Source: Notoacmeibacter sp. (GTDB taxonomy: Bacteria > Pseudomonadota > Alphaproteobacteria > Rhizobiales > Rhizobiaceae). From it: a stretch of 64,000 bases of DNA. Position 1 is the stretch's first letter. Every line of letters starts with the position of its first letter. Below are positions 1-8,717 of this stretch, in pieces. The stretch spans positions 23,669 to 87,668 of the forward strand of contig JAIOIW010000105.1 of the NCBI GenBank assembly GCA_019912385.1, read 5' to 3'. The translations under genes were made by a program, and so were the position numbers. Below the pieces are notes generated by a model. It was given only the letters and a program-made list of their open reading frames with translations. It was not told where the DNA came from and did not search any database.

Positions 1-221
1 ACCGTCCCGCCGCCATGCGGATAGTTCGGCGCATCTAGGTCCACCATCCTGAACTTCAGCTTCTTCGCTCCCGCCGGCACCCCCGAGAGGCTCATCGGCG
101 GAGAGTTCTTGTCGAAGCAATCCTTTGTCGACCCCCAGCTGAAACTGAGGCTCATGGCGGATGCCGGAACGGTTCCGGCCGTAATAACCGCGAGAAGCGC
201 AATCGGAAAAATTCCGTTCAT
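1..221 (-). CDS. YbhB/YbcL-type PEBP family protein, C-terminus cut by window edge
   Basis: The 73 visible residues start with a signal peptide (MNGIFPIALLAVITAGTVPA, then SA) followed by a segment rich in the PEBP signature: MSLSG, VPAGAKKLKFRMVDLDAP and a Gly-rich NYPHGGG stretch, where the Asp-Asp-Pro-His ligand pocket of the Raf-kinase-inhibitor-like fold is formed. The start is fixed by a GGAGGA ribosome binding site 7 bases upstream of ATG at 221. Family members bind small anionic ligands; bacterial roles are poorly defined and the signal peptide suggests a periplasmic location. The rest of the gene lies beyond base 1, so length and the C-terminal motif cannot be checked. Confidence 0.75.
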   Translation of the reverse strand, partial: MNGIFPIALLAVITAGTVPASAMSLSFSWGSTKDCFDKNSPPMSLSGVPAGAKKLKFRMVDLDAPNYPHGGGT

Positions 222-288
222 CGCCGATCCTCCATCTCGAACCGCCTTTCAGGCAATCCGGATGTGAGCGGCGAAGCATTGACGCCCG

Positions 289-1074
289 TCAACCGCCGCG
301 CGCGATCCTCTCGATTTCCTCGCGCACGAGACGCTCCACCAGCAGCGGCAGGTTGTTGTCCAGCCAATCCTGCAGCATGGGGCGCATCATCTCTTCCGCC
401 ATTTCGTCGAAAGAACGCTGGCGCGAGGCCATGAAGGCTTCCTTGAGTTCCTCGAAGGAGCCGGCAACCTGGCGCCCGGCCGCGGCCGAAATGATCGCCG
501 GACGATCCTCCGGTCCCTTTTGCGCCACCTTCGCCTCGTCGGCTTGGGGGCGCTGTGTCCTGGCAGCCTCGGCATTCGAATTCACCGGGGGCGCCTTTTC
601 AGCAGTCGCGGCCCTGCGCTCGGCAAGCTGCATCAGGACGTCCTCTTCGGGTTTCGCATCATCGGGTATGTCGAAATTCACGGATGACGTTTGTTCCTCG
701 TCCGCCGCGAGTTCCTCCACCGCCGGCGCCGCAGTAGTGGCCTTTTCGTCGCGTTCGCGCACCAGCCTGCGCTGCACATCAGAAAGCGAAAACGGCGGGC
801 TCTCCGGCTCCTGCCGCTCCACGCGCGCCTGCAAGGTCATCGAAGGAGCTTCCAGCGGATCACTTTGGATCGCATCGCGAAACGCCGATACCTCGGTTTC
901 GTCGCGCGCGGGCGAAATCTGTTCCCCGGTCTCGACGCCGGTCGAGGCGCCACCCTCCGGGGCAGCGGCCTCCTCGAGGCCCTGTGAGCCATCGGTCTCC
1001 TCGATGATCTTGCGAATGGAGGCAAGAATCTCCTCCATCGAAGGTTCGCGTTGTGCGCTGCCAGCCTGTCCCAT
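289..1074 (-). CDS. popZ: PopZ/DUF2497 polar organizing protein
   Basis: The 261-residue protein has the three-part PopZ layout. A short conserved N-terminal helix (SMEEILASIRKIIEE, residues 12-26) binds client proteins. A long acidic, low-complexity middle (about 30-200) drives disordered condensate formation. A conserved C-terminal helical oligomerisation region (about 205-261, SFDEMAEEMMRPMLQDWLD then LVERLVREEIERIA) makes the scaffold. In alphaproteobacteria PopZ forms a polar hub that anchors ParB-parS and cell-cycle regulators. It lies downstream of tolC and pcm, the usual rhizobial order; valS, which normally follows, is not next to it here. The family call is firm; polar function is inferred from relatives. 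Confidence 0.85.
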   Translation of the reverse strand: MGQAGSAQREPSMEEILASIRKIIEETDGSQGLEEAAAPEGGASTGVETGEQISPARDETEVSAFRDAIQSDPLEAPSMTLQARVERQEPESPPFSLSDVQRRLVRERDEKATTAAPAVEELAADEEQTSSVNFDIPDDAKPEEDVLMQLAERRAATAEKAPPVNSNAEAARTQRPQADEAKVAQKGPEDRPAIISAAAGRQVAGSFEELKEAFMASRQRSFDEMAEEMMRPMLQDWLDNNLPLLVERLVREEIERIARGG

Positions 1075-1271
1075 TTTCCTCGTCCGCCGCTCGAACTATT
1101 TCCCCTGCCCGCCGCCAGCAGGCTCGATGGCCCGCTGAAAGCGAATCATGGGGAGAGCGTACACAACCAAACGGACGAAAAGAATCCCCCGCAGGGGACC
1201 GTCTTGTCTTTCACACAACTTTGCGGAAATTCGCGCCGCCCGCGTGCTGCGGCCCGGCATCGGCACCCGGA

Positions 1272-2648
1272 TCAGCGCCCATCCGGTGTGCGCAGCCCGT
1301 ACCACTTGTCCTTGACGGCTTCGTAGTGTTCTTCGGGTTTGTATTCGGCAACGCCCAAGCGAAGCTTGGTCACGTTCAAGTCGCCGGTGGCGGAAAGTAT
1401 GGCATAGCTCGCCACGACGACATTCCGTTCTGCATCGGCGAGATTGACCTGCGCGGAAATAACATCAGCCTGAGCGTTGAGCACGTCGAGCGTGGTGCGC
1501 TGACCCACATTGCGCTCCTCGATGACGCCATTGAGCGCCAGCCGGGCTGCTTCGACCAGTTGCCTGTTCGCCTGCACCGCCTCGACTGAAGCCTGGAACT
1601 GATTCCATGCCGATGAAATGTTTGCGCGCACCTGGTCGCGCACGACATCGACATTGATGCTCGCCTGGCCGAGTTGTTCCTTGGTCTGGCGAACCTGCGC
1701 CGAAGCCAGCCCGCCCTGATAGAGCGGTACCGTGATAGTGGCACCGATATTGGCGGAATTGTAGGTCGAACTGCCTGACGTCAGGGCCGATCCGCCGACC
1801 TGGTTCCGGTAGTTGCGCGACACGCCGGCGCTGGCGGAAACCTGCGGCAGGAACTGGCCTTCCTTGGATTTCACCGAATAGCGAGCCGCCTCGACGAGGT
1901 ACTTGTTGGCGCGAATCGCCGGATGGTTCGCTTCGGCCCGCGCAAAAGCCTGGTCCAGGCTTTTCGGCATGCCTTGATAGGGTGGTGAAGCCGGGCTGAG
2001 CTTGCCGGGCGCCTCGCCAACGATCTGGCGGTAGGTCGCCTCGCTTGCCGCGGCCTGGGCCCTTGCAGCCGATAGCTGAGCGGTCGCCGCCGAGCGACTC
2101 GCCTCGGCCTGGGCGACATCGGTGCGCGTTCCCTCCCCGACCTCGAATCGCGACCGGGCGGCACGCACCTGCTCGTCGAGGAATTCGAGATTTCGCTTGC
2201 GCAGTACCGCGGTCTGCCGGTCGCGGATCACGTCCATGAACGCGCTCGCGGCATCGAACAGGACATTCTGGCCGGTATTGCGCAGGTTTTCCTGGGCGGC
2301 GAAGACATTTGCTTCCGCTGCCTTGACGTTGTTGCGCGTCTGGAAGCCGTCGAACAGGTTCTGCGAGAGTGTAATTCCGAACGAACCGGTCGTTATCCGC
2401 CCGCTACCGTCGGTGGAGGAATAATTGCCGGATACCGCGCCGGTGAGGCGCGGGCGGTAACCCGACTTCGCGATTGCGACGCCCTCATCGGTGACGCGGA
2501 CACCAGCCCGCGCGGAATTGAGGCTTGAATTATTCTGATACGCTTTGACCAGCGCCGATTGAATAGTCTCCGCGGAAACGGGTGCCGCAACAATCGCGAT
2601 TGGGGCCGCGGTCAGAAGGGCGAGGACTGTCTGTCGAAATATCTGCAT
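1272..2648 (-). CDS. tolC: TolC family outer membrane efflux channel
   Basis: This is a 458-residue type I secretion/efflux outer membrane protein. I place the start at ATG 2648, where a signal peptide begins (MQIFRQTVLALLTAAPIAIV then AAPVSAE); the open frame extends 30 residues upstream without signal character, and a GGGAG ribosome site precedes 2648. Two TolC repeats are visible (about 20-230 and 240-450), each with long Ala/Gln-rich coiled-coil helices and motifs such as SQNLFDGFQTRN and VPLYQGGLASAQVRQ, which mark the beta-strand/helix junctions. It trimerises in the outer membrane and docks RND, MFS or ABC inner-membrane pumps. It lies 67 bases downstream of pcm, probably cotranscribed. 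Confidence 0.92.
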   Translation of the reverse strand: MQIFRQTVLALLTAAPIAIVAAPVSAETIQSALVKAYQNNSSLNSARAGVRVTDEGVAIAKSGYRPRLTGAVSGNYSSTDGSGRITTGSFGITLSQNLFDGFQTRNNVKAAEANVFAAQENLRNTGQNVLFDAASAFMDVIRDRQTAVLRKRNLEFLDEQVRAARSRFEVGEGTRTDVAQAEASRSAATAQLSAARAQAAASEATYRQIVGEAPGKLSPASPPYQGMPKSLDQAFARAEANHPAIRANKYLVEAARYSVKSKEGQFLPQVSASAGVSRNYRNQVGGSALTSGSSTYNSANIGATITVPLYQGGLASAQVRQTKEQLGQASINVDVVRDQVRANISSAWNQFQASVEAVQANRQLVEAARLALNGVIEERNVGQRTTLDVLNAQADVISAQVNLADAERNVVVASYAILSATGDLNVTKLRLGVAEYKPEEHYEAVKDKWYGLRTPDGR

Positions 2649-2715
2649 GCTTCCACTCCCCCGGCACTCAGGCCGAATTGTCCGGTCCTTCCGGCCCGCA
2701 CCAGGCCGGCAAGTC

Positions 2716-3372
2716 CTAGAACTCGAACACTTCCTCACGCTCGAACCCCGGCAATGGCTTTATTGCACAATTGAAAGCGCGGCGCCCCGAAACAAATCCG
2801 CCTTCCTTCAAATAAATCATCGCCATTCCCGCGTTACCCGTTCCCTCGACAGCCACTAGACGTCCCCCGTCCTTCAACTGGTCGAACAGCGCCTGCGGGA
2901 TCGCCTCGACGGCACCATCGATGAGAATGGCGTCATAGGGCGCCTCGTCGGGATAACCGTCGCACAAGGGCGCGGTCAGTACAGCGACATTGTCATAACC
3001 CAACTCCGAAAGGGTGCGAGCGGCAGTTTCCGCTATCGCTTCGTCGCTTTCAAGGGCGATGACCGAACTGGCGATCCGCGACATCACAGCCGAAGCATAT
3101 CCTGTTGCGCAGCCGACATCGAGCACGACGTCGCTTGGCCCCAGGTCCGCGAGCTGAATGAGCTTCGCCAATGGCGAAGGCTCCATCAGATACCGGCCGG
3201 GCGCAATCGCCAGATCTTCGTCGATATACGAGATCGGCCGCAGCTTCGCGGGGACGAAGGCTTCGCGCGGAACCTCCAGAAACGCATCGATGATGGGGAG
3301 CGACGTCACGTCGGTCGTGCGCAGCTGGCCGTCCACCATCTTCAGGCGTTTTTCGGAAAATTCGGTATCCAT
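2716..3372 (-). CDS. pcm: Protein-L-isoaspartate O-methyltransferase family protein
   Basis: This 218-residue SAM-dependent methyltransferase carries the PIMT N-terminal motif (MVDGQLRTTDVTSLPIIDAF), the EVPREAFVP segment and the SAM-binding motif I (VVLDVGCATGYASAVMSR, about residues 79-97). The family repairs isoaspartyl residues in aged proteins, using S-adenosylmethionine. The frame continues upstream through a tRNA-Cys gene, so the upstream part cannot be coding; ATG 3372 gives the family's usual length and N-terminus. Alphaproteobacterial members next to tolC form their own subgroup, and whether they act on isoaspartate is less certain than the methyltransferase fold. The gene heads the pcm-tolC-popZ run. 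Confidence 0.88.
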   Translation of the reverse strand: MDTEFSEKRLKMVDGQLRTTDVTSLPIIDAFLEVPREAFVPAKLRPISYIDEDLAIAPGRYLMEPSPLAKLIQLADLGPSDVVLDVGCATGYASAVMSRIASSVIALESDEAIAETAARTLSELGYDNVAVLTAPLCDGYPDEAPYDAILIDGAVEAIPQALFDQLKDGGRLVAVEGTGNAGMAMIYLKEGGFVSGRRAFNCAIKPLPGFEREEVFEF

Positions 3373-3446
3373 CACGTTTCGCTCGTCCCGGTGGTACGGG
3401 GCGGGCGCGTGACACGCTGCCCCGAGAAGGCATCTATTGGCGATGT

Positions 3447-3520
3447 TGGAGGCCTCGCCCGGAATCGAACCGGGGTGCAAGGATTTGCAGTCCTCTGCGT
3501 AACCACTCCGCCACGAGGCC
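3447..3520 (-). tRNA. tRNA-Cys (GCA), CCA encoded
   Basis: The 74-base cloverleaf on the minus strand has acceptor arms GGCCTCG/CGAGGCC, a discriminator T and an encoded CCA. The anticodon loop ACTGCAAAT reads GCA, and the T arm is CCCCGGTTCGATTCCGGG. It lies upstream of pcm in the same direction. Confidence 0.97.
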
Positions 3521-3632
3521 TCGCTGCATCGCAACGTCGATCCTGTTAACAGAGCGACATCCGGGCGACAAGCGCCTTTTGAGGATGCAGGGCGGGCCGG
3601 TCAACCCTTTACACCGCTATGTTGCAAGCCGG

Positions 3633-3944
3633 TCACCGGGTCCCGTTCTCGTTGCCGGTTTTGCCGTTGCCGTTGCGCCGCGCGAATTGCACCGCGATGC
3701 GGCGGCGCCAGCGACGGATAGCATGGGAATCATAGGACAATATGATCAGGCCGAGCGGAATCATCCAGAAGCCGATAACGGGGAGGAATCCGAAAAAACC
3801 CAGGATGACGAGGGCAATCCCGGTCAATCGGCGTGCCGGCGCGGACCGCGGGATGCGGTAGTGATTTCCAAACAGGCGGATCCTGGGATGCGGCCGGTCT
3901 GCTTCCGGATCGCTCCGGCTTTTCGTCGAGTCTTGCGGTTCCAC
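3633..3944 (-). CDS. Small membrane protein, PGPGW-like
   Basis: A 103-residue protein with a charged N-terminus, one or two closely spaced hydrophobic helices (about 41-70: TGIALVILGFFGFLPVIGFW then MIPLGLIILSYD) and an Arg-rich C-terminal tail (HAIRRWRRRIAVQFARR). This arrangement matches a group of short rhizobial inner-membrane proteins of unknown function (putative transmembrane protein PGPGW type). The gene is monocistronic between two tRNA genes. The tail suggests cytoplasmic contact with lipid headgroups or nucleic acid, but no function can be assigned. Confidence 0.6.
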   Translation of the reverse strand: MEPQDSTKSRSDPEADRPHPRIRLFGNHYRIPRSAPARRLTGIALVILGFFGFLPVIGFWMIPLGLIILSYDSHAIRRWRRRIAVQFARRNGNGKTGNENGTR

Positions 3945-4105
3945 GCTCGCTTCCGCCCTGATATGATCGCTCGTGCGGCCTTATATGAAGACGCACGCGG
4001 CTGATTTCGAGAGCCGTGGCGATGTCGGAGATATTTTTGTAAAAGGAGCTTGGCAAGCGGGAACCGTCTTTGCTATAGGCACCGCACGCTTGTGAGCAAG
4101 GCCAT

Positions 4106-4180
4106 TCCCCGGTAGCTCAGTGGTAGAGCAACCGGCTGTTAACCGGTTGGTCGCTGGTTCGAATCCGGCCCGGGGAGCCA
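4106..4180 (+). tRNA. tRNA-Asn (GTT), CCA encoded
   Basis: The 75-base cloverleaf has acceptor arms TCCCCGG/CCGGGGA, D-arm AGCTCAGTGGTAGAGC, anticodon loop CTGTTAA (GTT), T arm GCTGGTTCGAATCCGGC and an encoded GCCA end. About 250 bases without a recognisable gene follow before the next stop codon at 4432. Confidence 0.97.
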
Positions 4181-4431
4181 CTACATCCAAACTATTGTTA
4201 AGCCTCGCTTTTCATTGATTTCGCTGAGCGATTTCAATGGCGTTCAGGCTTTCCCGACAAGCAGAGACTGATTTCCGGCGGCGAATTGCGCGCGGATTCA
4301 CGCAAAGTCACCGACGGTCATTTCGGGACTGACAGTTTGCGGAAAGTGCATCGGAGGATCATCGGTCGGCGACCGGAAATGTCCCCAGGCACGATAGTCA
4401 AAAAGCCATCCGTGGCGAACCCACCATCAGG

Positions 4432-6297
4432 TCATTGCTCGCTCGCGCTACCGCCTTCTTCCAAGAACGCGCCCAGTACCCGGTTGAACTCATCGGGATT
4501 CGCCAGGAAGGGTGCGTGGCCGCCGCCATCGACATTTTGTGGTGAGCCACGCCAGATGTTCGCGTATCCGAAAGCCGCGCAGTAATCATGGTTGATAAAC
4601 GGATCCTCAGTCCCGTTTATCATTGCAAACGGCACGGCCCCCTCCCTCAACAACCTGATCTGGCGCGGCCAATCCACGGTCTTCATCTTGGCAACGGTCT
4701 GCTCGCGCGCGCGGCCGTCGGTTCGCCAGACCGATTGACGGACAAGCTCGGCGTTCGGCGCACCGGAGGGCACGGTCTTTGCCGCATATGTCCGCTTCTC
4801 TTTCCAGGAATGGAAACGTTTGCCGGCCAGTTCCATGTGCGGTGACGCGATATATGCGGCCGGCATGTCGTCGGGATAGGTTCCCAGTGGCGATGTACCG
4901 CAGATCGCGAGCGCGGAGATCGGATAGCCGCTGACGGCGTATTCCAGCGCCACATAGCCGCCAAGTGACCACCCGAAGACGGCCGGTTTCCCAAGCTCCA
5001 GCTTTTCGACGATCTCCGCAGCAATCTTTGCATAAGCCTCATAACCGTAGTCCGCCCGCGGATCGCAATTGCGGGATACGCCGTGGCCCGGAAGATCGAA
5101 GGCAACGATGCGATACTTTTCGCTGAAGGCCTTGACCTGGTTGTGGAACGCTTCCTTGCACGAGGAATTGCCATGGATGAACAGGAGCGCAGGTTTGCCG
5201 GGTCCCGGTCCCGTGTCAAAAACCGAAATATCTCCGTGACTGGTCGAGATCATCCGGTCGCCGCTACCCATCAGCGCGGCGCGGCTGGCTGACCGGAACC
5301 GTCGGCGCCAAGCCGCTATCAGCGCCGTCTTGCGGCTGTCGGCGAAGTCCCACAACTCCTGAAGGCCGGCGAACAAGCCCCCCGGATAAACCAGAACAAC
5401 ACCGATGATGACAAGCGCGATGATGATATCCCGCCAGGCTCCGTATTCGGCGAGCACTTCCGCGAAGATCGTGACCACGAAGGCAGCAATGATCGGGCCC
5501 CAGATCGTCGAAACTCCGCCGACGAGCAGAACCGACAGGATCAAGGTGAGGAAGGTGAGCCCGAATACGTCGGGTGACGCGACGCGAACATAGGAGCCAT
5601 AGAACGCTCCTGCCATACCCGGCAAAACAGCCGAGGCACACAGCGTGAATAGCCTGATACGGCTTTCGGAAACACCGCGCGATATGGCGTAGTACTTGTT
5701 GTCGCGCAGCGCCTTGATCGCGCGGCCCAGAGCGGAGCGTTCAAGCTTGTAGAGGAAAATGGTCGAAAGACCGAGCAATGCAAGGGCGACATAATAATAG
5801 CCTATGCGGCCGTCGCTGGTCAGACGGTAATCGCCCATGGTCAGCCGCGGAAGCATCACCATGCCGCTGGTTCCCCCCGTGAAGTCCGACTGGCTGACAA
5901 CGATCTTGAGCACCAGTTGCGCGGCGGCGATGGTCACCAGAATCACGTATATGCCTTCCAGCCGCAGTATCGGCATCGCCAGAAGGGCTGCGAATGCGAC
6001 CGCGACTGCAGGCGCCAGTAAAATCATGATCCAGGGATCGATGCCGACGATCTTGGCGCCGATGCCATAGGCATAGAGTCCTATTGCGAAAAAGGCGATA
6101 TGGGCGAAGTTGAACACGCCTCCGTAACCGAGGCTCAAATCCCAACTCGATGCGAGAATGGCATAGACGAACACCAGGATGAGGATGTGGCGGACATAGG
6201 TGTCTGTGAAAACCAACGGCAATACCAGCAAGACGGCCAGTGCGACCAGTACCGGAAACAGCCCGTTGGAGTGATGAAAGGGAGGCGCGTATTTCAT
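4432..6297 (-). CDS. LivM-type ABC permease fused to an alpha/beta-hydrolase
   Basis: A 621-residue protein with two full domains. Residues 1-325 are a LivM-like permease: about nine hydrophobic helices, the GYGGVFNFAHIAFFAIG motif near 58 and a coupling segment (ERSALGRAIKALRDN) at 186-200. Residues 349-615 are an alpha/beta-hydrolase with an intact catalytic set: oxyanion HGNSS (375-379), nucleophile elbow GWSLGG (Ser444), Asp565 in NGTEDP and His594 in GGGHAPF. A basic linker (RRRFRSASR, 331-339) joins them. LivM normally ends near residue 320. Possible internal starts (Met343, Met349) lack a good ribosome site, so a true fusion is likely. The linker follows the last helix, so the hydrolase probably sits in the cytoplasm, where it could cleave the imported substrate. 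Last gene of the importer operon, 4 bases after livH. Confidence 0.88.
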   Translation of the reverse strand: MKYAPPFHHSNGLFPVLVALAVLLVLPLVFTDTYVRHILILVFVYAILASSWDLSLGYGGVFNFAHIAFFAIGLYAYGIGAKIVGIDPWIMILLAPAVAVAFAALLAMPILRLEGIYVILVTIAAAQLVLKIVVSQSDFTGGTSGMVMLPRLTMGDYRLTSDGRIGYYYVALALLGLSTIFLYKLERSALGRAIKALRDNKYYAISRGVSESRIRLFTLCASAVLPGMAGAFYGSYVRVASPDVFGLTFLTLILSVLLVGGVSTIWGPIIAAFVVTIFAEVLAEYGAWRDIIIALVIIGVVLVYPGGLFAGLQELWDFADSRKTALIAAWRRRFRSASRAALMGSGDRMISTSHGDISVFDTGPGPGKPALLFIHGNSSCKEAFHNQVKAFSEKYRIVAFDLPGHGVSRNCDPRADYGYEAYAKIAAEIVEKLELGKPAVFGWSLGGYVALEYAVSGYPISALAICGTSPLGTYPDDMPAAYIASPHMELAGKRFHSWKEKRTYAAKTVPSGAPNAELVRQSVWRTDGRAREQTVAKMKTVDWPRQIRLLREGAVPFAMINGTEDPFINHDYCAAFGYANIWRGSPQNVDGGGHAPFLANPDEFNRVLGAFLEEGGSASEQ

Positions 6298-6301
6298 ACT
6301 G

Positions 6302-7192
6302 TCACAGCGTTTTCTGTCTGTTGCCGAACAGGCCTTCCGGCTTGACGATCAGGACGGCGATCATCAGGGCAAACAAAACGGCAGGCGCCCAGTAGAGGCC
6401 CAGATAGTAGATGGAAAAGGACTCGATGATGCCGAGAATGAACGCGGCATAGATCGGGCTGGTGAAGTTGGCGACGCCGCCAAAAATCACGACGACCAGC
6501 GCTTTCATCAGCGGATCCGCGCCGAATGTCGGGTTGATGAAGCGCAGCGATCCGATAAACGCGCCGGCCAGCGCGGCGGTCGCTGCCGCGATTCCCAGCG
6601 CGACGGCAAACAGGATCGCGACATTGAAACCCATCAGTTCGGCCGCCTCGCGGTTCTGTGCAGCCGCCCGCATCGCACGGCCTGTCGAGGTTCTGCGGAG
6701 GAACAAGGCCAAGCCCGCCAGCGCCGCCAAAGCGACAACAAGCGCCAGGAGGTCATTTGCCCCGATTCCTGCGCCAAAAAATTCGAAGCGACCGGATACC
6801 GCTGCCTCGATCTGCTTTTCACGGGGACCCCAGATCAGCTGGATCGAGCTCTCCATGATCGACGACGCGGCCAGCGTGGTAATCACCGCGAGCAGCACGA
6901 TATTCGGGCTTCGCTCGAACGGCTTGATCAGGCAAAAATGCAGAAGAAACCCCACGACGAACATGAAGATCGTCGCGGCAAGCGTGGCGAACACGAAGCC
7001 TTGCGGGCCCGGCGCGAATTGCGTGACCTGCCAGGCGACATAGGCGCCAAGAGCGACGAATGCGCCGTGCGCGAAATTGAAAACGTCGAGCGTGGTCCAG
7101 ACGACCGCCAAGCCGACAGCCATCAAGGCGTACAAACCGCCCAACACGATGCCCGAAACGAGAATGAACACAAACGTATCGAATGCCATCAC
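6302..7192 (-). CDS. Branched-chain-amino-acid-type ABC transporter permease LivH
   Basis: This is a 296-residue inner-membrane permease of the LivH family, with about eight hydrophobic helices. It has the family N-terminal signature (SGIVLGGLYALMAVGLAVVW then DVFNFAHGAF) and the coupling region with RTSTGRAMRAAAQNREAAEL (about 166-186) that contacts the ATPases. The start is either GTG 7192, which overlaps the livF stop by four bases, or ATG 7189. It forms the membrane pore with the LivM-hydrolase protein. Substrates of this superfamily range from branched amino acids to amides, urea and aromatic acids, so the name does not fix the cargo. Confidence 0.9.
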   Translation of the reverse strand: MMAFDTFVFILVSGIVLGGLYALMAVGLAVVWTTLDVFNFAHGAFVALGAYVAWQVTQFAPGPQGFVFATLAATIFMFVVGFLLHFCLIKPFERSPNIVLLAVITTLAASSIMESSIQLIWGPREKQIEAAVSGRFEFFGAGIGANDLLALVVALAALAGLALFLRRTSTGRAMRAAAQNREAAELMGFNVAILFAVALGIAAATAALAGAFIGSLRFINPTFGADPLMKALVVVIFGGVANFTSPIYAAFILGIIESFSIYYLGLYWAPAVLFALMIAVLIVKPEGLFGNRQKTL

Positions 7193-7974
7193 TGACCGCT
7201 TCCAAACATCATGGCCAGGATCTCGTCGTGGCTCGGCATATGCGCCTTGTCGATTTCCGCGGTGACCGTGCCGTGATCAAACAGATAAAGGCGGTCGACC
7301 AGATCCGTGAGGAATTCTACATTCTGGTCAACGACCAGCAAGGGCACCTTGGTATCGCGTATCCGGGCGATCGATTCCGCCAGTTCCAGGCGCAGTTTCG
7401 GCGAAAGCCCCAAGGTCGGTTCATCGAGGATCAACAAGCGCGGCAGCGCCAGAAGTCCGACGGCAATCGAGACCATTTGCCTTTCGCCGCCTGACAGGAA
7501 CCTGATCTTCGACTGCCAACGTTCGCGAAGACGCGGGAAGAGGTCATGAACCGTATCCCGCATTTCCCCGACACCTTGACGGCCGCTTGCCGCCCTTTGC
7601 GCAATATCAAGCACTTCGCCGACCGTCATTTCCGGAAAGAGGAGATTTCCCTGCATGACGTAGATCAGTCCGGCCCGGACCACGTCACGGGCGCGGATCT
7701 TGCGGCGGCGGAAGAGATCGTAATTCAGATGACGTGAAATGCGAGCCCGCATCGACCCTTCCGAATTGAGGCGTTGGCCGGCGAAAAGTATTTCCCCCTG
7801 CCATGGATCGAGCAACCCGGCGACAGTCTTGAGCAATGTCGTCTTGCCATGGCCATTGGGACCGAACAGGCCGATCGCCTCAGTTCCCGTTATTGTCAGG
7901 TTGACATTGCGAAACACGCTGACCGGCGGGTAGCCACCCGACAACCCGGAGAGTTGAAGCAGCGCGGCGCTCAT
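7189..7974 (-). CDS. ABC transporter ATP-binding protein LivF
   Basis: This 261-residue ATPase has Walker A FGPNGHGKTTLLKTVAG (about 38-54), signature LSGGERQM (about 165), Walker B RLLILDEPTLGLSP (about 182-195) and the switch His region replaced by VVDQNVEFL (about 218), which is usual in LivF. ATG 7974 overlaps the livG stop (ATGA), indicating translational coupling. It pairs with LivG to energise import through LivH and LivM. One oddity is a His in place of the usual Ser/Ala in the Walker A loop (GPNGHGKT); this occurs in related LivF-type proteins and still keeps the GKT. Confidence 0.9.
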   Translation of the reverse strand: MSAALLQLSGLSGGYPPVSVFRNVNLTITGTEAIGLFGPNGHGKTTLLKTVAGLLDPWQGEILFAGQRLNSEGSMRARISRHLNYDLFRRRKIRARDVVRAGLIYVMQGNLLFPEMTVGEVLDIAQRAASGRQGVGEMRDTVHDLFPRLRERWQSKIRFLSGGERQMVSIAVGLLALPRLLILDEPTLGLSPKLRLELAESIARIRDTKVPLLVVDQNVEFLTDLVDRLYLFDHGTVTAEIDKAHMPSHDEILAMMFGSGQ

Positions 7975-8699
7975 TGCGGCTTGCCCAGGAATGCTTCGAC
8001 AACCACCGGGTTGCGTATGACGTCATCGACCGGACCCAGCGCGATACGAGAACCCTGTTCAAGCACCAACAACCGCGACGACACACCCGTCAATAGAGGC
8101 AATACGTGTTCGATAAGCAGAATCGTGATGCCCATACTGTTGAGTTTCTTGATAACTTCATGGACCCAATCGACCTCATCCTCGATCAGGGAAGATGCCG
8201 GTTCGTCGAGCAGCAGCAGTTTCGGCTTCTGGGCGACTGCGGTCGTGATCATCAGTTGCTTTTGATAGAAAATCGGCAAAGCGGCGGCCGGCACATTGTG
8301 GAAATTCCTCGGAAAGCCCACGATTTCGGAAGCTTCGTCGGCCAGCTTTTCCGCCTCCGCTCCGCGCGCACCCAGTGTCTGCTCGATCGCGACAAGAATG
8401 TTGTCCACGCAGGACATCGATCTGAACACCGTCTCGCGCTGAAATGTGCGGACGATGCCCATGCGAGCGATCGCAATGTCAGACAGCCCCTCGATCCTGC
8501 TTCCGCGAAACACCACTTCGCCGCTGCTGGAACCAAATGGTATTTTCGTTATCACGTTAAACAGCGTGGATTTGCCGGATCCGTTTGGCCCGGCGATGCC
8601 AACAATCTCTCCCTCGTCGACGACGAGGGAGAGATTGCTCAGCGCCTTCAATCCGCCAAATGACCTGGACAGATTCCGGATTTCGAAGAACGGAGCCAA
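7971..8699 (-). CDS. ABC transporter ATP-binding protein LivG, TTG start
   Basis: This 242-residue ATPase has Walker A GIAGPNGSGKSTLFNVIT (about 34-51), a divergent signature region in which the usual LSGG is replaced by PIFYQKQLMI (about 146), Walker B KLLLLDEPASSL (about 160-171) and switch region LLIEHVLPLL (about 195). The first usable codon is TTG at 8699, preceded by a GGAG about 11 bases upstream; no ATG occurs before the conserved IRNLSRSFGG segment. The weak C-loop signature is unusual for LivG and may make this half of the ATPase dimer less active. The gene follows the binding-protein gene by 18 bases. Confidence 0.85.
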   Translation of the reverse strand: MAPFFEIRNLSRSFGGLKALSNLSLVVDEGEIVGIAGPNGSGKSTLFNVITKIPFGSSSGEVVFRGSRIEGLSDIAIARMGIVRTFQRETVFRSMSCVDNILVAIEQTLGARGAEAEKLADEASEIVGFPRNFHNVPAAALPIFYQKQLMITTAVAQKPKLLLLDEPASSLIEDEVDWVHEVIKKLNSMGITILLIEHVLPLLTGVSSRLLVLEQGSRIALGPVDDVIRNPVVVEAFLGKPQ

Positions 8700-8717
8700 T
8701 ATCCGTGCACTCCAACC

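Noticed and set aside
3373..3534. N-terminal extension of pcm
   Set aside because: It would translate through tRNA-Cys; ATG 3372 gives the family length.
3981..4190. A 69-codon frame over tRNA-Asn
   Set aside because: It is a translation of the tRNA gene's reverse strand (the familiar tRNA artefact APRAGFEPATNRL), not a protein.
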